Both the position numbers and the translations under genes were made by a program. Below, piece by piece: positions 36,721 to 49,378 of a stretch of 64,000 bases of DNA (the first letter of the stretch is position 1; each line of letters begins with the position of its first letter). Below the pieces are notes generated by a model. It ran no database searches, was not told the DNA's origin, and was given only the letters and a program-made list of their open reading frames with translations. Where the stretch lies: NCBI GenBank assembly GCA_008360975.2, contig CM039193.1, forward strand, positions 5,880,501-5,944,500, read 5' to 3'. The stretch is from Lichenostomus cassidix (taxonomy: Eukaryota; Chordata; Aves; Passeriformes; Meliphagidae).

Positions 36721-39700
36721 GTTACACAGCCACAATTATTTCCCTTTCTCCCCCTCTCCTCCCCGTTTAATTTTGCTGCGGTCTAAATAAGGCTAAGTCT
36801 GGTGTTTCCCGTTTGCATCTGTCGATGCACCAGCCAGCCATGTTTTTCATATGATTATGTGCTGTGCGGGTCTTGCCGGGAATGCAAAGATGTTCGCTGT
36901 CCTTTCGGAGTCAAAAAAAAAAAAAAAAAAATTGGAAAATATCTGTAGCATGCTGCATGGATTTCTGTGAGCGCTGGGGACTCGTTTGGAAACAGGGGGA
37001 AGATGAGAGCTGAATGCTTCCCACATCCCCTCACCCACCAAATTTGATTCTTTGTATCAAAATAGGTGTTACCCCGTAGCATCCCCTGCATCCCTACCCC
37101 CATTTGCATCTATTTTTTAAGTGTTGATTGAACAAAGCTATGGCTCAGCTGGAGAAAAAATGAAAAAGAAAAAAAAAGGATGAAAAGGATGGCCTTTTGT
37201 GTTGGAGATCTTTTGTGCGGCTCACCCGCCCCCCTACAGCTTCCCGGGGTAGTACCAGCAGCCTTTAGTTTAACTGGCTGCTGCCTGCAAAAACAGCCTT
37301 GCAGAATTTGGGGAGGGGGATAGAGCTCCGATGTGTCTGCTTGCAGCGTGAGAGAGATGTTAAATGGGATTGCGAATCTGCAGACTGGAAAATGCTGCAC
37401 AGTTTAACGGAAAGGGTATTACCTGCAGGGATTAGCCCTATTTATTGCTGGCAATCTCTTCTCTTTCTGCTTCTTCACTTCGCACTTGCTGGGTAATAGC
37501 TGTTGCGTTTCTGCAGCAAGAGCCTGGGTGCTTTGGAGCACAGCAGTGGTTTTATCTGACGCGTTTAAGAAATGCCCTGTAAATGCCTCAAAACCCCAGT
37601 GTTTCACTTCTCCTCGAAGGAAGCACTGGAAGGTGTTGTTGTCCCTCCTTGTGAGATGTGTTAATCAGCAGGTTACACCTTATGAACTTCTGTGAATGAG
37701 TGTAGAATTCACTCACGGTGAATATTTTTTTGCTTCTCCCCACTTCAAGTGCTTCCCCAAATATACTGATGTGTGATCCTTCCTGTAGTTGTTGCCCCTT
37801 TTGGGGTCAAGGCTGGTTTGCTGTGGTGGCACTAATGGCTCCTGTGTCATGGGAGGTGCTAGGTCTCTGAGACAGCCCTGGCATTCCCTTTTGCTTGAGG
37901 AAGGTGCTATTTTATCCCCAAAAAAAACATACAGCCAGAGATCCTGGCTAAATGGGGGCGATTTTAAGCTGGTCCTTGGCCACCCTGGAGAGTGGAGCAT
38001 CTCTTTGTGTTGGACCTCCCTTTCAGGCTCTGCTGTTCTACAGACTTGAGGGAGCACAGGACCTTGAGCTCCCTCACCCACTGGAGACCAGAGAACTCAC
38101 TTCAGTGATGCTCATGTCGCTCTGCTTTCCCAAGTCTCAGTTCCTCATCCAGGCAAATTCATACCTGAATACATAAATTCGACTGCACAGCATATTACAG
38201 CTTGATTGCTGTTGGCCCCTGCAGTCAGAGCTGAGCATGTTGCAAATTGCAATGTGCCAATATGGGCTGTATCTAAAACCTGATTTTGTCATTATAAAAG
38301 CTGTAATTAGGCTTGCAGCTCAGTAGCTCTGGACACACATCGTTCATCCCTGTGGGAACATGGGGGAGTCATCGTGCAAATGTTTTCCAGAGTTTCAGAG
38401 AGCATGGAGTGGGTCCAGGCCATTCCTGGAGGGATCTAAACCCTAACCCAGCAGCCTGAGCTTTGTTGTGCAGGATGTCGCTGCCTGATTAATCCCTTTC
38501 CTTGTGGGATATGCGCTGAGCAGAGATTGGCTATTGTCAATGTGAATTATGGAGTGGATGAGCATGTCATCTGTTGCTTTTAATGGTATGCACTCTGAAA
38601 TACTCATGCAGGCAGCTGAAATAAGGTGAAAGGAATCTGAAGGAATGAAAACAGTAAAAACTGTGAAACTTCAAGTTACCTATGGACTGTCTCACCAGAG
38701 GGGGATGCTTTGTGGGGATTCAGATACCTCTGGTAGGATCAGCATATGGAAAGATAAGTCTGACTCAGTTATCAGTAAGGTCAAAAAATTCAACTATCAA
38801 TTTAGAAACAACAGCAGCAACAAATCACTGGATAGAAAAGCAGTTTTAATTTTCCAGCTTCTGGGTAAATTTCCAAGTATGATTTTTATCTGCTTTTTGT
38901 TTGCCTTTGTTTTTGTCCAAGATGAAATCAGGTGAACCTAGAAATGAATCAATGAATTTCACCTAGAACATTGCCAACTAAAAGTGTAAAATATAAAATT
39001 ACTAGAATTGAAAAAAATATTTCTTTTCCCCTGTCATCTGCCTTGCAGGCATAATTGAAGCTAGGACCAGGTTTCAGACAGAGCAGTGATTTTCAGCTTG
39101 ACAGTGTCATTTTTAAGCCCTCATTGGTTTCCTTGCCAGCGACTTGTGTCTGGATGGATACATGATTGGAAAGCCAGTTTGCAATATGAGGTGCTGTGTT
39201 TCAGCTGTCCCTTCACAGTGTATTTAAAATACTGGTCTTCATGTGTCTTCTGGCATTTTGTAGGATGGTGAGATTATCATACCATTTTCTTCGGTTTCAA
39301 TTTAAACAAAAAAAGGAAAGAAAAAGCTTTTTGAGATTTTGGATAGTAATAAGCAAATAAAAATACAAACAAACCCTCCATGCGACTGCCTAAAAGGGTT
39401 TCACCCATGATGATGATCTGCTGTATAGGTTGTCACTCTGCTTAAATTCCACAGCAGAACTGTGACACCATCTGTTCCCTTTCACTGTGTGCAAAAAATG
39501 GTTTCCTTTCATTAGCATTAAGCTGCATAAAGAGACTGGAGATCTAGAAATATCCCAGCCTTTCCCTGACACATACCTTTTTAAAACAGAGTTCATTACA
39601 AACATCACTCCTATTCCTAAGAGAAAATGGGAGGGTTTGAGTTATATGCTATTAAAGGTCTTTGAATAGCAGGGAAATAAAGAATCACTCCATCCATACA

Positions 39701-42700
39701 TTGCAATGAAACCAGAAAGCTTTCTGAGATGTGTTAAGATGATGTTGATTCGGAACAGCTGTCTTTACTATTGCATCCCCTGAAGGCAGCAGGGCTGCTG
39801 TCTGCCAGTGTTGGTGGTATCTGGGCTGCTTTGGGGCCTCTGGGATGCAGTGATTTCCTGGGCGTGGGACTGACCCCACTGTGCCCATCCTCAGAATGTG
39901 AGATTTTAACTCACAGTAGTCTTCTTGTCACTAAAAATTCAGATCAGAGACCTCTACAAAAGTCCTCGAAAGGCCCTCAGTTGTGGAATTGTCCTGGAAG
40001 TCATGTGTTTTGCTTTCATTGTCTCTTTTCATTGACCACACTGTGTTTTAATGCTATTTTAATGCCAGTGCAGTGACCTGTTGGCGATGGCACAGAGATG
40101 TGCATTCAGCACTGCCCTGATGCAGGCTCCTCCTCTGGCCACTGCTTTGGGATAACCTGATAACCAGATAAATGCCAGGCGGGAGAAATCGACATCATTC
40201 TTCTCTGAAATGCTCTCTGTGTGTAAATCTGCGGTGCCATTTATTCCCCTTTAAAACTTGCAAAGCACTTCCAGTTCCTGTTTCGTGGTTGCTCCCTCTG
40301 AATTACATGAAGCAGTGAGAGAGGTCAGCCAATGCTGTCCTGCGGGAATGAAACCTCTTTTTGTTGTTGTTCCACTAAGCTGTTGCAAATAACATTGGAG
40401 ATGCAGCGAACGTAGAGCAAAACAAGCCACCAGAATTACACTGCATACCCAGTGGATCTCAGCATAAAATATTAATCAGGCACTGCAGATCTCAGTTGTC
40501 ATCTGGTATGGAACAAGGCACAGAGCCCCACTCCGCCCCTTCCTCCCGAAGGTCCCAGAATTAAAATATTTGTTAGCTGTGATTAATAAAGACACCTGAC
40601 TGAGCCCTTGTTGTCAGGGAAGAGTCTCTCAGCATTTTGGATCAGACTTCAGAGCCTGGTGAGCACAGTCCTATGCTGAAGGGAGAGCAATATTCTTGGT
40701 TTAAGCTTGTGCCAACTGGTGAAATTCAGTTCTCTCAGATGTGATAGTGTTGGTCATGACTTAAAAGGTAGTTTTGCCCAATTATCTTTTAGCAATTCCT
40801 ATTTTGTTTTAACCCCATTAGTTTTTCTCTTTTTCAGCAATGAAAAGAGCACTGTTGCTCAGGTGCATTTTGAAACTTCAGTTCTGGTGACATCCCCCAC
40901 TCCAAACCAATTTAATACCACCACAGCTCTTTCTCTACCAGCTGACAGGCTGGGGTGAATGAGTTGTCAAGGTGTAGGAACTTCGCTTGTCATGCAGTCA
41001 CAGGAAAAGGCTTCTAAAAGAAGATATTGGTGTTGACTGAGCAGCTGGTAATTTATTTTTTGCCCATCTAGTGAGGGCCTGCTAGCTCCTGGTCAAGAGA
41101 GCAGTTTGTCCTCAACATATAGCATGGTTTGGTTGGTGAGTTTATGCCTTATAAAGAGACCTAGGTCTGTGGGATGCATGACCTATGTTCTTACAGATGG
41201 AGCTGACATGAGCTTTTCTCCACCAGAGCCTTCTCTCCACCCAAGCAGCAATTTGCATAATATGTGTCAGAGATGAATAAGTTTTAGATTTTTCTCCTGA
41301 TGCAAAATAAAAGGTCTGATTTACTACTCAGATTAATTGGAGAGAATTTGACTACAGCAATGTCTTGACAATGTTAAAAGAGAAGGCAGGTCTTTGTAAC
41401 TGACTACACTGTGAAAGTCCTGGGAGCAAAACAAATCCTGTGCAAAGCAGTTCTGATTTGGGGAAATTCTCCAGGAATGCCTCCTCTGAATTCCCACCTA
41501 AATCACATTGCTTCAAGTCACAGTTCTCAAGATGGCCTACAAAATTATGGAATCTAATTTGTGGCAGCAATTTGAGATCCAGTGTGTGAGGAACTGATTT
41601 GAGCTAGAGGTGGAGGAGGCAGGACGTGTTGGGATTCGAAATGCTGGGCTGCAGACTTTGCTCATCATGACACAAAGTTAACATCCATCCTCCACCAGCC
41701 TGTCCTGGTGCAGAATTCCCCATGAGGAATCCCCAGCTAGAGAGAGGCTTGAGAAGGGGTAAAGCCATGATGCTGGGATGTACTGAATATCCTTCAATTA
41801 CGCTCGGAAAAGAATCAGATCTTCCCCTCAGCGTGCATTGTTGCATCGTGCAGATCTATTGAGAGTCTGTGTTAGAGCTGTGAGCAATTAACACATTTCC
41901 TGGGGACACATGGAGAGAAACTAAACTTGCATGTGATCTAGCGCAGTGCTGCCTTAATAGATCTTGGCTATGCCTGTGATTTGAGATGGTTTTGCTGACA
42001 CACAGCCATGGTTAAGGTGTGGTGGTGCTCTGGTGGTGTGGACAGGGTTCATGGTGCCAGTGCAGGCTGCTTACCCCCCTGATCTGAGTAATTTTCTGGG
42101 ATGCTGTGAATCTTCCCATTGCAATGGATTCAGACTTTGGTCCAAATTCAGACTGGAAGTTTTCACCTGGAAAAGTGTGGTTTGGCTTCTCTTTAAGGCG
42201 ACACCTTCAGGAAAAAAAATAGGTAATGAATACAGTTTAATGGGAAACAGTTTTCTTTCCTACTGAGTATTTTAAGTTACCTTGAGCAAGAACATTTTTA
42301 TAAGTCCAAGACCTATTGCATTTTTTGTTGAAGAAAGATGAGACACAAATGAAAAATAACCCTCCTTGCAGCCAAAACACATACTGGAGAGATCATGGGA
42401 GAAGAGCTGGCCTTTAATAAACTGGATTGATGCTCTCCCCGTGCTCCTGGATCAGGGAAAGCACATCCAGTTCCTGCCCTGCTCAGAACAGACCAGGTGC
42501 ACACGGAGAGAAGGACTGGGTGAACATCTGCAGGAGGGGCAAACAGCAGGCAGGAGGGTTTCTTGGAGAAGAGGAGAGAGTGGAGATGAAAAGCAATAAA
42601 GCAACTTTTATGATCTGGGGAATGTTTTTCAGATTGTGAGGCATGGAGGAGGATTACAGACAGTGGGTTTTTTGGTTTTTTACAGCCTCAAGCTTCAGAG

Positions 42701-45311
42701 ATTTGAGGTTGATTTGAGATTAAAATTATGTGTTCTGAACATATCTGTGACTTTTCTCCAAAATTAGAGCTCCTGATCACTCTTGGATGCTGTGCATGTG
42801 CTAAGACCTCATTCAAAACACTTGAACATAGATTTTTAGTACTGTGCTGGATCAGGGCCACCATGATAAATAAAAATGTTAATGATTTTCCAGGCTCATA
42901 CTTAAAATTCAGTGGTGGAAGTTTGCAAACGGATTGTGCAGATTGCCAAATTAGGTCCAATTACTCAAATTTAGATGAGCTTTGCATAAAACATACAAAT
43001 GTGTTCAATGCAGTATTCTGCTTAGGTCTGTGATTTCGTTTCACCAGGCTTATATTTGCATGAGTTCATTAAAATTGGTTCCATTTCTTTTTTCCCTTAG
43101 CATCGCTTTGAAAACGTGGTATTTAAGCTGGGGAAAAATAGTAAAGAACAGACTTGTAATTATAAAATGAAGCTAACTGGAGTCATGCAGCACTGCTGTG
43201 GTTCATTCTGTCAAAGAGGGAACTGGAGAGCTCATTACTGAGCCCAAAGTTCAAACTGACCACTCTTTGTCAAAGGTTCCTGGTGTATCAGTCAATTAAT
43301 TGCAACCTTCTACTCCATGGTTATCCAATCTCTGGAAAAAAGAATTTCCACTTCAGCAGGACCGCTCTCGGTTTGTATTCTAATTAATATTTATTTTTCT
43401 TATTAAAAATAAGAACATGGACAAGGAAGCACTGCTCTTCTTCTGTTTGTTAATCCTTTGGGACACCAAAAAAAAAAAAAAAAAAAAAGGCAAAAAGGCA
43501 AGCCATGTCAGCCTAAACAAATGAGAAAATCTCCAGACAGACTAAAGGCTTTAATGAGGTTGTTACCTCTCTCTAAAGCCACACGACACTTTCAAAAAGG
43601 TGATGGCCTGGCATCTCTTGGAACATGGAGACATGCCTACTTGTCTGTGTTAATGGCTTTATTTACTGTTGTATAAGGTATCCAAATGTCAAAATAATAT
43701 TTATGTTTATCTAGAGGTAGCTCTTAGTGCTTCAGTAAGTTACAGTTTGTTACTTGGAAGTTATTTTATCTAGTTCATGGTCCAGATGTGAAAAAGCACA
43801 CTTACTTTGCATGCAAAACTGCTTTTTAAGAAAGAACTGTGATGCAGCTCTACACCCCCCATATGTGTATCTGTGTTGGCATAGGAATGAATTATCCATG
43901 CTGTGAATCTGAACACTATTAAATAGCAGTTTAAACAATCATCTCCAGCGGTCTCAAAGAAGCCCTAATGTTTAATAAATTGGTAATGAGCTGCTTAAAA
44001 AGTGTATTATGGTATCATAACAGCAACTTTGCAATCGAGATTGCAGACTGTTTTTCCACTTCAAGCGGATTCTGACTGTCTGCTCTCACCCAGCCTTCTC
44101 CAAAGCATGGGTTTTAATTTGAAATTCCTTGTGTGTGATGGCAATGGGCTGTTCCAGCTCTCCCAGTCCCCATCTGCTGAGGGTGATTGCACAAGGTGTT
44201 TCCTCTCATTCTCCTGTGTTGTCAGGATATAGTGATTTTGCTTTTGAAAAAGTGTTCTGGCTCTTGGATAAAACGGAGTATGTCAGAAATTATTTTGTAT
44301 AGGAGAAAAAATGTAGTTGTTTGGTTGACTGCCATGACAGTTATACAGGTGTTTGCAGAATAGTGGAGTTGTTTGAAGGCTGTAAAAATCCGTGAGACAA
44401 ACCCTCTCTGACCTCGGTAAACCATGCAAACCTTACTTACTGCTTGGGTGTGGTAGCTTAAATACCTTTCTGTAGTCATAAAACAAGCCATGAAAATAGA
44501 ATCTGATCTCTGGAGAATGCAGGGTGTCCTATTTCCCCACTTCTTCCCAGTAGAGAGCTCTTAAAACTCCGTGTGTGCCTTTGTTAGCACAGCCCCTTTC
44601 GGCGTAGGTGCTCCGTGCTTCTCCCCACTGGAAACGGGAACAGTGGCTCCATTATTTGTGGAATGATTCCTGGTGAATGCTAACACAGCAGCCACTTCCT
44701 CTGAGTGCCCTGGTGCTGTCAGCGTGAGTTTTTGCAGTGTGAGATGTGAGTTTGTTGGGAATTCAGTTTCATATTTTGTCTCCACGCTGTCACAGCCGAA
44801 GCAGGCAGGGCAGAACGTCTGGCGCAAGTGGTTCTCAGTTGCTTCCTCCGTGAAAGCTGTCGCTTATTCATTCCGTTTGTTTCTCTGCTGTGTTTCGGAA
44901 TAAAACCCCCTGGAAAATACAGACCTCCAAGTGATAATTGTGTGAAGTTCTGAGGCTAACCTCAGTGGCTGAGCTGTGAAGCAGAGGGTTGTAAATACTG
45001 CGCTCACCCTTGGACGACAGTCTGGAATGAATGGTTCGGCGTTTTCACTCCGTCTGTCGCTTCCAGCCAGACACCGATTGTATGGGGCTGAGTTGCCTCA
45101 GCTAAAAAAAATCACACTGCTGGTTTTTACGTGCCTGCCAGGGCTGTAGTTAGGCTTCGTGGGACAAGCAGTGTCCCTGTTTGTGGGACAGCCTGGCTCC
45201 CTGCCCATGCCAGCCCCGCTGCCCGGCGCTCAGAGCGATGATGTATTCCGGCTCGGTGGGAGCCAAGGTGTTTGACACCTCTGAAAAATGAGCCTTAGAG
45301 CAAATAGACTG
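36721..45311. other. Unique non-coding sequence, no gene seen
   Basis: Contains A runs at 36913-36931 (19) and 43468-43488 (21) without a recognisable retrotransposed body in front of them. Otherwise AT-rich, with no supported exon. If the exon ending at 36568 is real, this would be its first intron. Confidence 0.5.
43468..43488. repeat. Poly(A) run, 21 bases
   Basis: Uninterrupted A tract. No upstream cDNA-like sequence or target-site duplication is visible, so I treat it as a simple repeat, not a retropseudogene tail. Confidence 0.95.
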
Positions 45312-45415
45312 TTCAAGCGCTTTATAAAAATGAAGTCTTTAGCCTTTCCCATATAAAACAAGACACCAAACTGAGGCACGGGAAGGAAAGCCAAGCAAAG
45401 AGGTGGCTGCAAAAC
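45312..45415 (-). mobile_element. MIR-type SINE remnant
   Basis: Reading on the plus strand, CAAGCGCTTTATA, then TTTCCCATATAAAACAAGAC, CAAACTGAGGCACGGGAAGG and CCAAGCAAAGAGGTGGCTGC. This follows the reverse complement of MIR (AGCGCTTTACA, CCCATTTTACAGATGAGGAA, ACTGAGGCACAGAGAGG, then ACTTGCCCAAGGTCACACAGC). It is diverged but the block order is right. Confidence 0.55.
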
Positions 45416-46229
45416 TCTGAAGCTTTCCAATGTCCGGACTGAGCTTGCTCTGCCAGGATGGTGTCCTGCTAGAGAAGTGAAGGTAACCAAAGAAAACAGT
45501 CACTAAAAAGAACATTTTAATCTGGACTCGTCTAATCAGACATGCTTTGAGGCTTCTCTTAGCCTTTGGAGGTCAGAAGAGGCTCCCATCTGCAGCTGGT
45601 CTGGCCAAAGTTAATGTGACAGAGGGCAGTGTGATTGCAAACAATGTTTTGTGGTGATGGAGGTATGGGGGGAGATATGGTCCACACAGGATGACATCTT
45701 CTGGGTGTCACCTCCTTCACAGGATGACAGGATGTTTCATCTGTGGGGACTGGCTCGCTGTACATGTCACCCTGACTTGTGTCATGGTGTTTTGTGCTAT
45801 TCCTCCAAGAGAAGGGTCTTATTTGAGCTGATGTGAACATATTAACTCAGGAATCCCTCTCTGGTGTCTTCCACCTTGAGATTTAGCAAGCATTACCTCA
45901 ATTTGGATTGTCAGGACTTGAAATATTTCTTGGTCTTCCTGTTTAAGTGAGATGCATCAGGGCCATCTGTATTTCCTCCAATTTAGGGAGAAGGAATGCT
46001 ACCATTCCCTGCATTTCCAGAGACAGAGAAATCAAGGCTATTAGTGTTGTGCACTTGGGCACATTAGAAGTTGGCCTAATTCAGTTCAACTTAGGAGATA
46101 AAATACTGTGAGTACTCTTAGGTGTGTTGAGAAACAAGTTAAATGCTTACAAAAATACTCAATCTGTGAAGCTCTTGGAGTCTGGCTTAATGGGCAAAGC
46201 ACAGCAGCTAAGGTATGTAGGTGGTGGTT
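45416..46229. other. Unique non-coding sequence between two SINE remnants
   Basis: No exon, motif cluster or repeat family recognised in this roughly 800-base stretch. Confidence 0.5.
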
Positions 46230-46365
46230 GCAGATATGTGCTTCTGACCTTCCCCTGTAACCTTGGGAAGCTTTTCCTTTTCTGTAAAATAGGGATAACA
46301 ATACATGCCTGCTTTAGCAAAGTGCCTTTAAGTGACCTGATGAAGTGCTACATACAAGCAGCCCA
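46230..46365 (+). mobile_element. MIR-type SINE, 3' half
   Basis: TGTAACCTTGGGAAGC, then TTTTCTGTAAAATAGGGATA and ACAATACATGCCTGC, then AAGTGCTACATA follows the MIR consensus TGTGACCTTGGGCAAG, CTGTAAAATGGGGATAAT, AATACCTACCT and a 3' AAAGCGCTTAG-like block. This is the clearest MIR match in the window. MIR copies predate the mammal-bird split, so this is an ancient relic. Such copies are scarce and usually unrecognisable in bird genomes. Confidence 0.75.
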
Positions 46366-49204
46366 GGATAAGAGCCTTTATCTGCTGCGTCAGTTATTCC
46401 TATTCTGAGGCTGGCTGCTGGGGGAAAAAATAGAACCTGTTCCTCTGTATTGAGCGCCCAAGTTCACGTCTGTTCTATATTTAAACATGCAGTTATATGT
46501 TTTAAGACATGCTTCTTTACAGGTTTTGTTATTAAGCACATGTGCCTTTCATGGTGTCATTGGGACCATAAAGTTTAAATGGTGGATGCAGAAAGGGGAG
46601 AACAAGAAAACCTTTTAACCTGCACGTTATTAAAAATCCATTTCAGATGATCCCTGTGGAAATGTTACTGATAGGTTTGTTTCTGAAGGCAGACGGTAAC
46701 CAGCCATGATTTTTCCAGAAAGGAAATGCTATCAACTGTGCAAAGCCTAATGAAGAGGAAGTGGCTGATTTATTGTGAACAGTTATAGCTTTCTGATGTC
46801 GCCTGGATTTTATGTTAATCTTGTTGTGTGGACTGTGTGTTGGGAATAATTGAGAAACATGGAGGATTGAGTAGCTTTTGTAGTCCATAAATTATTGTCT
46901 AGTGAGTGCAGGTTATAGCCTTGATCAGCATCAGCACCAGTTTCTTTTATAACTTTTCCAGAATTTTAGCCACTTTAATATACCAAGTTATGACACATAA
47001 CAGAGTTCAGAATAGAATTGTGTCCTGTAGAAGATTGCTTCAAGGAGGGATTCCTTTAAACCTGAAAAAGAGAGGACAGGAGGAAATGAAACAATAAAGA
47101 AAACCCAGCCTATGTAAAGTGGAAATTCTCTCATTTGAATTCTGAGCGTATGTTTCTTTGGACATGAAGAGATACAATGGCAACAGCACTGCTGTATTTC
47201 CTGCTACTGCAGAAACTCGCAATGCCACATAAGACCTTCCATGCTGGGAATGATCAAAAGCCTCCCCCAGGTTTTTGGCTCATCCTTTGGTCTTAAAATG
47301 CCTTTTGAAGACAACATATGTGGAAGAAGTAAGAGCAGAGGACAAGGTGCCAAGGTTTCTGCTGCCCAAGTGCCATGGAATTGCAGGAGCAGCTGGGTGC
47401 ACTGGGGGGTGAGCACCTTTGGGCATCCTTTGAGGTGGCTTCCAAAGCCCTGCCCTGCAGCTGCCCTGGCTGCAGGATTGTCCTTTTATTTTCCCCTGGC
47501 CCCCTTTATTTTCTTCCTGGCCTTTACACGGGCAAATGAGCAGTGAATTATGCATGATCCATAAGTTATCTCTCCATGCTGGCTCCTGATTAGAAAGAAG
47601 CACCATGTAGCTCCTAAATATCTATTTTATGAGCTGAGGTTCTGCTGCAGTCTTTTAAGGGGAGCACAGCAGAATAACTGAACTTAAACCTGTGCCAGCA
47701 ACATCTCTTTCTTTATTAACAGGAATTAACACATAAAAAAGGGACTTCAAAGGTGCATTATATAAATCAATCCTAGATTTCAGAGAAGAGTAGTAAATGT
47801 GCTTTTGTAGAGTAAAATACATGTTTGTGGGATTTGTATAGAAAATACGTGGTCATGATAACTGAGGTACACTTATATATATTTGAACTCACCATTTCAG
47901 CTGGACTTGGAGCTTGTGACATCTTCTGCTTCAAAACAAAAGAAACCAAATCCATGTCTGGCAAAAGCAAGTTCTTCTTTTCTGCTTTCTACCCAGAAAT
48001 TAATCTTCCACATGACATATTTCTAATATCACCCAGGTAGCTGGGAAATCCTCCTCCTTCCTGACAAAATTCAATGTGTCAGAGCTGAGGGCAGGATGGG
48101 AGTGGATTTGTGCTGCACCAAGCACAGCTTTTCTAGATGCAAAGGTACTGGGTGTTTAAAAAGGTTTCCTAGAGAGCTCGAGAAACAAGAGCTTTATGGT
48201 GCTGAAGTATGGAAATTTTTACCTACCCTCTGAGAGGCCCACCTCTAAACTTGAGAGAGAGCTATGCAATCAGACTTCAAAACTGTCACTCTTAAAAGCT
48301 CTCTTTTTTTTTCTTTTTTTTCCCAGTGTTTTACTATTTCCTGCTGTGTTCCTATATCAATGTAAAAACATGCTCTGTTACAGTGCATATGTTTTTATTA
48401 AACCAGAGTCTTTCTAATTTTTCTGTGCACCAGTGCAGAAGAAGGAAAAGCTGCAGAGAACTTCAGTGGGCTGCTGCTGGGAATGACCTCAGTATCTCCT
48501 GATGGGCTGTGGTGAATAAGGGTTATTTGTGTTTTTAACAGCTGAGGAGTCCCATTCATGTTGGTTCTAGCGTGGCTCCAACTTAAAGCTGAAGAAGACA
48601 GCTTGTGCATATTGGGCAGCAGATTTAAAGCTCTCACACTTTTTTATTCTTAGATCAGTGTGGGGTAGCCTGAGAAGGGCACATTAGTCATGGCCAGAGC
48701 TGCACTGGGTGTGCAGACACTCAGCATGAAATCAATATGCAAGATTGCCAGCAAGATATGATGCAAACTGATGCAGGCAGGAAGGGATTCTGTGTAACAA
48801 CCTGTTGGGCAGTAGCTGGTGGTCCTGGCACCCTGACAAGCCAGTGGCTGCCAGGAGGGACCTTGGCTTTTAGAGCATCATAGACAAAGAAGGCTGGGAA
48901 AGCAAGGCATAGCAGGGATGGCTGCTCACCACCTCTGCCCATCAGTGTTTCTGTGTGCAGAAGAGCAGGGTGGATGGAGCAAACATTGCTGGTGGCAGAT
49001 GGATGGAATGAGGCAGCATTGGATATTCTATAGCATCAAACAGCAATGTGTAAGAGACATAGGCATGTACTGACTTAGTGAGATCCCATATTAATTAGTG
49101 TTTAATGGTCTCTCTTTTTCGTCAAGAGATTCCACTTTGATTTTCTCCATGGGCTCTCTTTGATTTTCACAATTGCCATGACCACACCTGGGTGGATCTT
49201 TCCT
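46366..49204. other. Unique non-coding sequence, no gene seen
   Basis: AT-rich with scattered GC-richer patches (47340-47480). The frames on both strands around 47240-47600 are shadows. No repeat family recognised. Confidence 0.5.
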
Positions 49205-49378
49205 GTCAGGGTGGTGAGGTGCTGGGAACAGGTTGCCCAACCCTGCCAGTGTTCAAAGCCATGTTGGAAAAGGCCTTGAACAACCTGGTCTAGTGGGAGG
49301 TGTCCCTGCCTGTGGCAGGGAGGGCTGGGACTGGGTGATCTTTAAGGTCTGTTCCAACCCCTTAACATTTTAGGATTC
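49205..49378 (+). mobile_element. CR1 LINE 3' end
   Basis: GTGGTGAGGTGCTGGGAACA, GGTTGCCCAACCCTGCCAGT, CAACCTGGTCTAGTGGGAGG, TGTCCCTGCC, TGGCAGGG and CTGGGTGATCTTTAAGGTC, then TTCCAACCCC. These are in consensus order for the CR1 3' untranslated region. The element is heavily 5'-truncated, as usual for CR1, and keeps only a degenerate terminal ATTTTAGGATTC in place of the (ATTCTATG)n tail. It is non-coding and inactive. Confidence 0.95.

Noticed and set aside
43440..43500. Poly(A) run as a retropseudogene tail
   Set aside because: No cDNA-like sequence, polyadenylation context or target-site duplication is visible. The same holds for the A run at 36913-36931.
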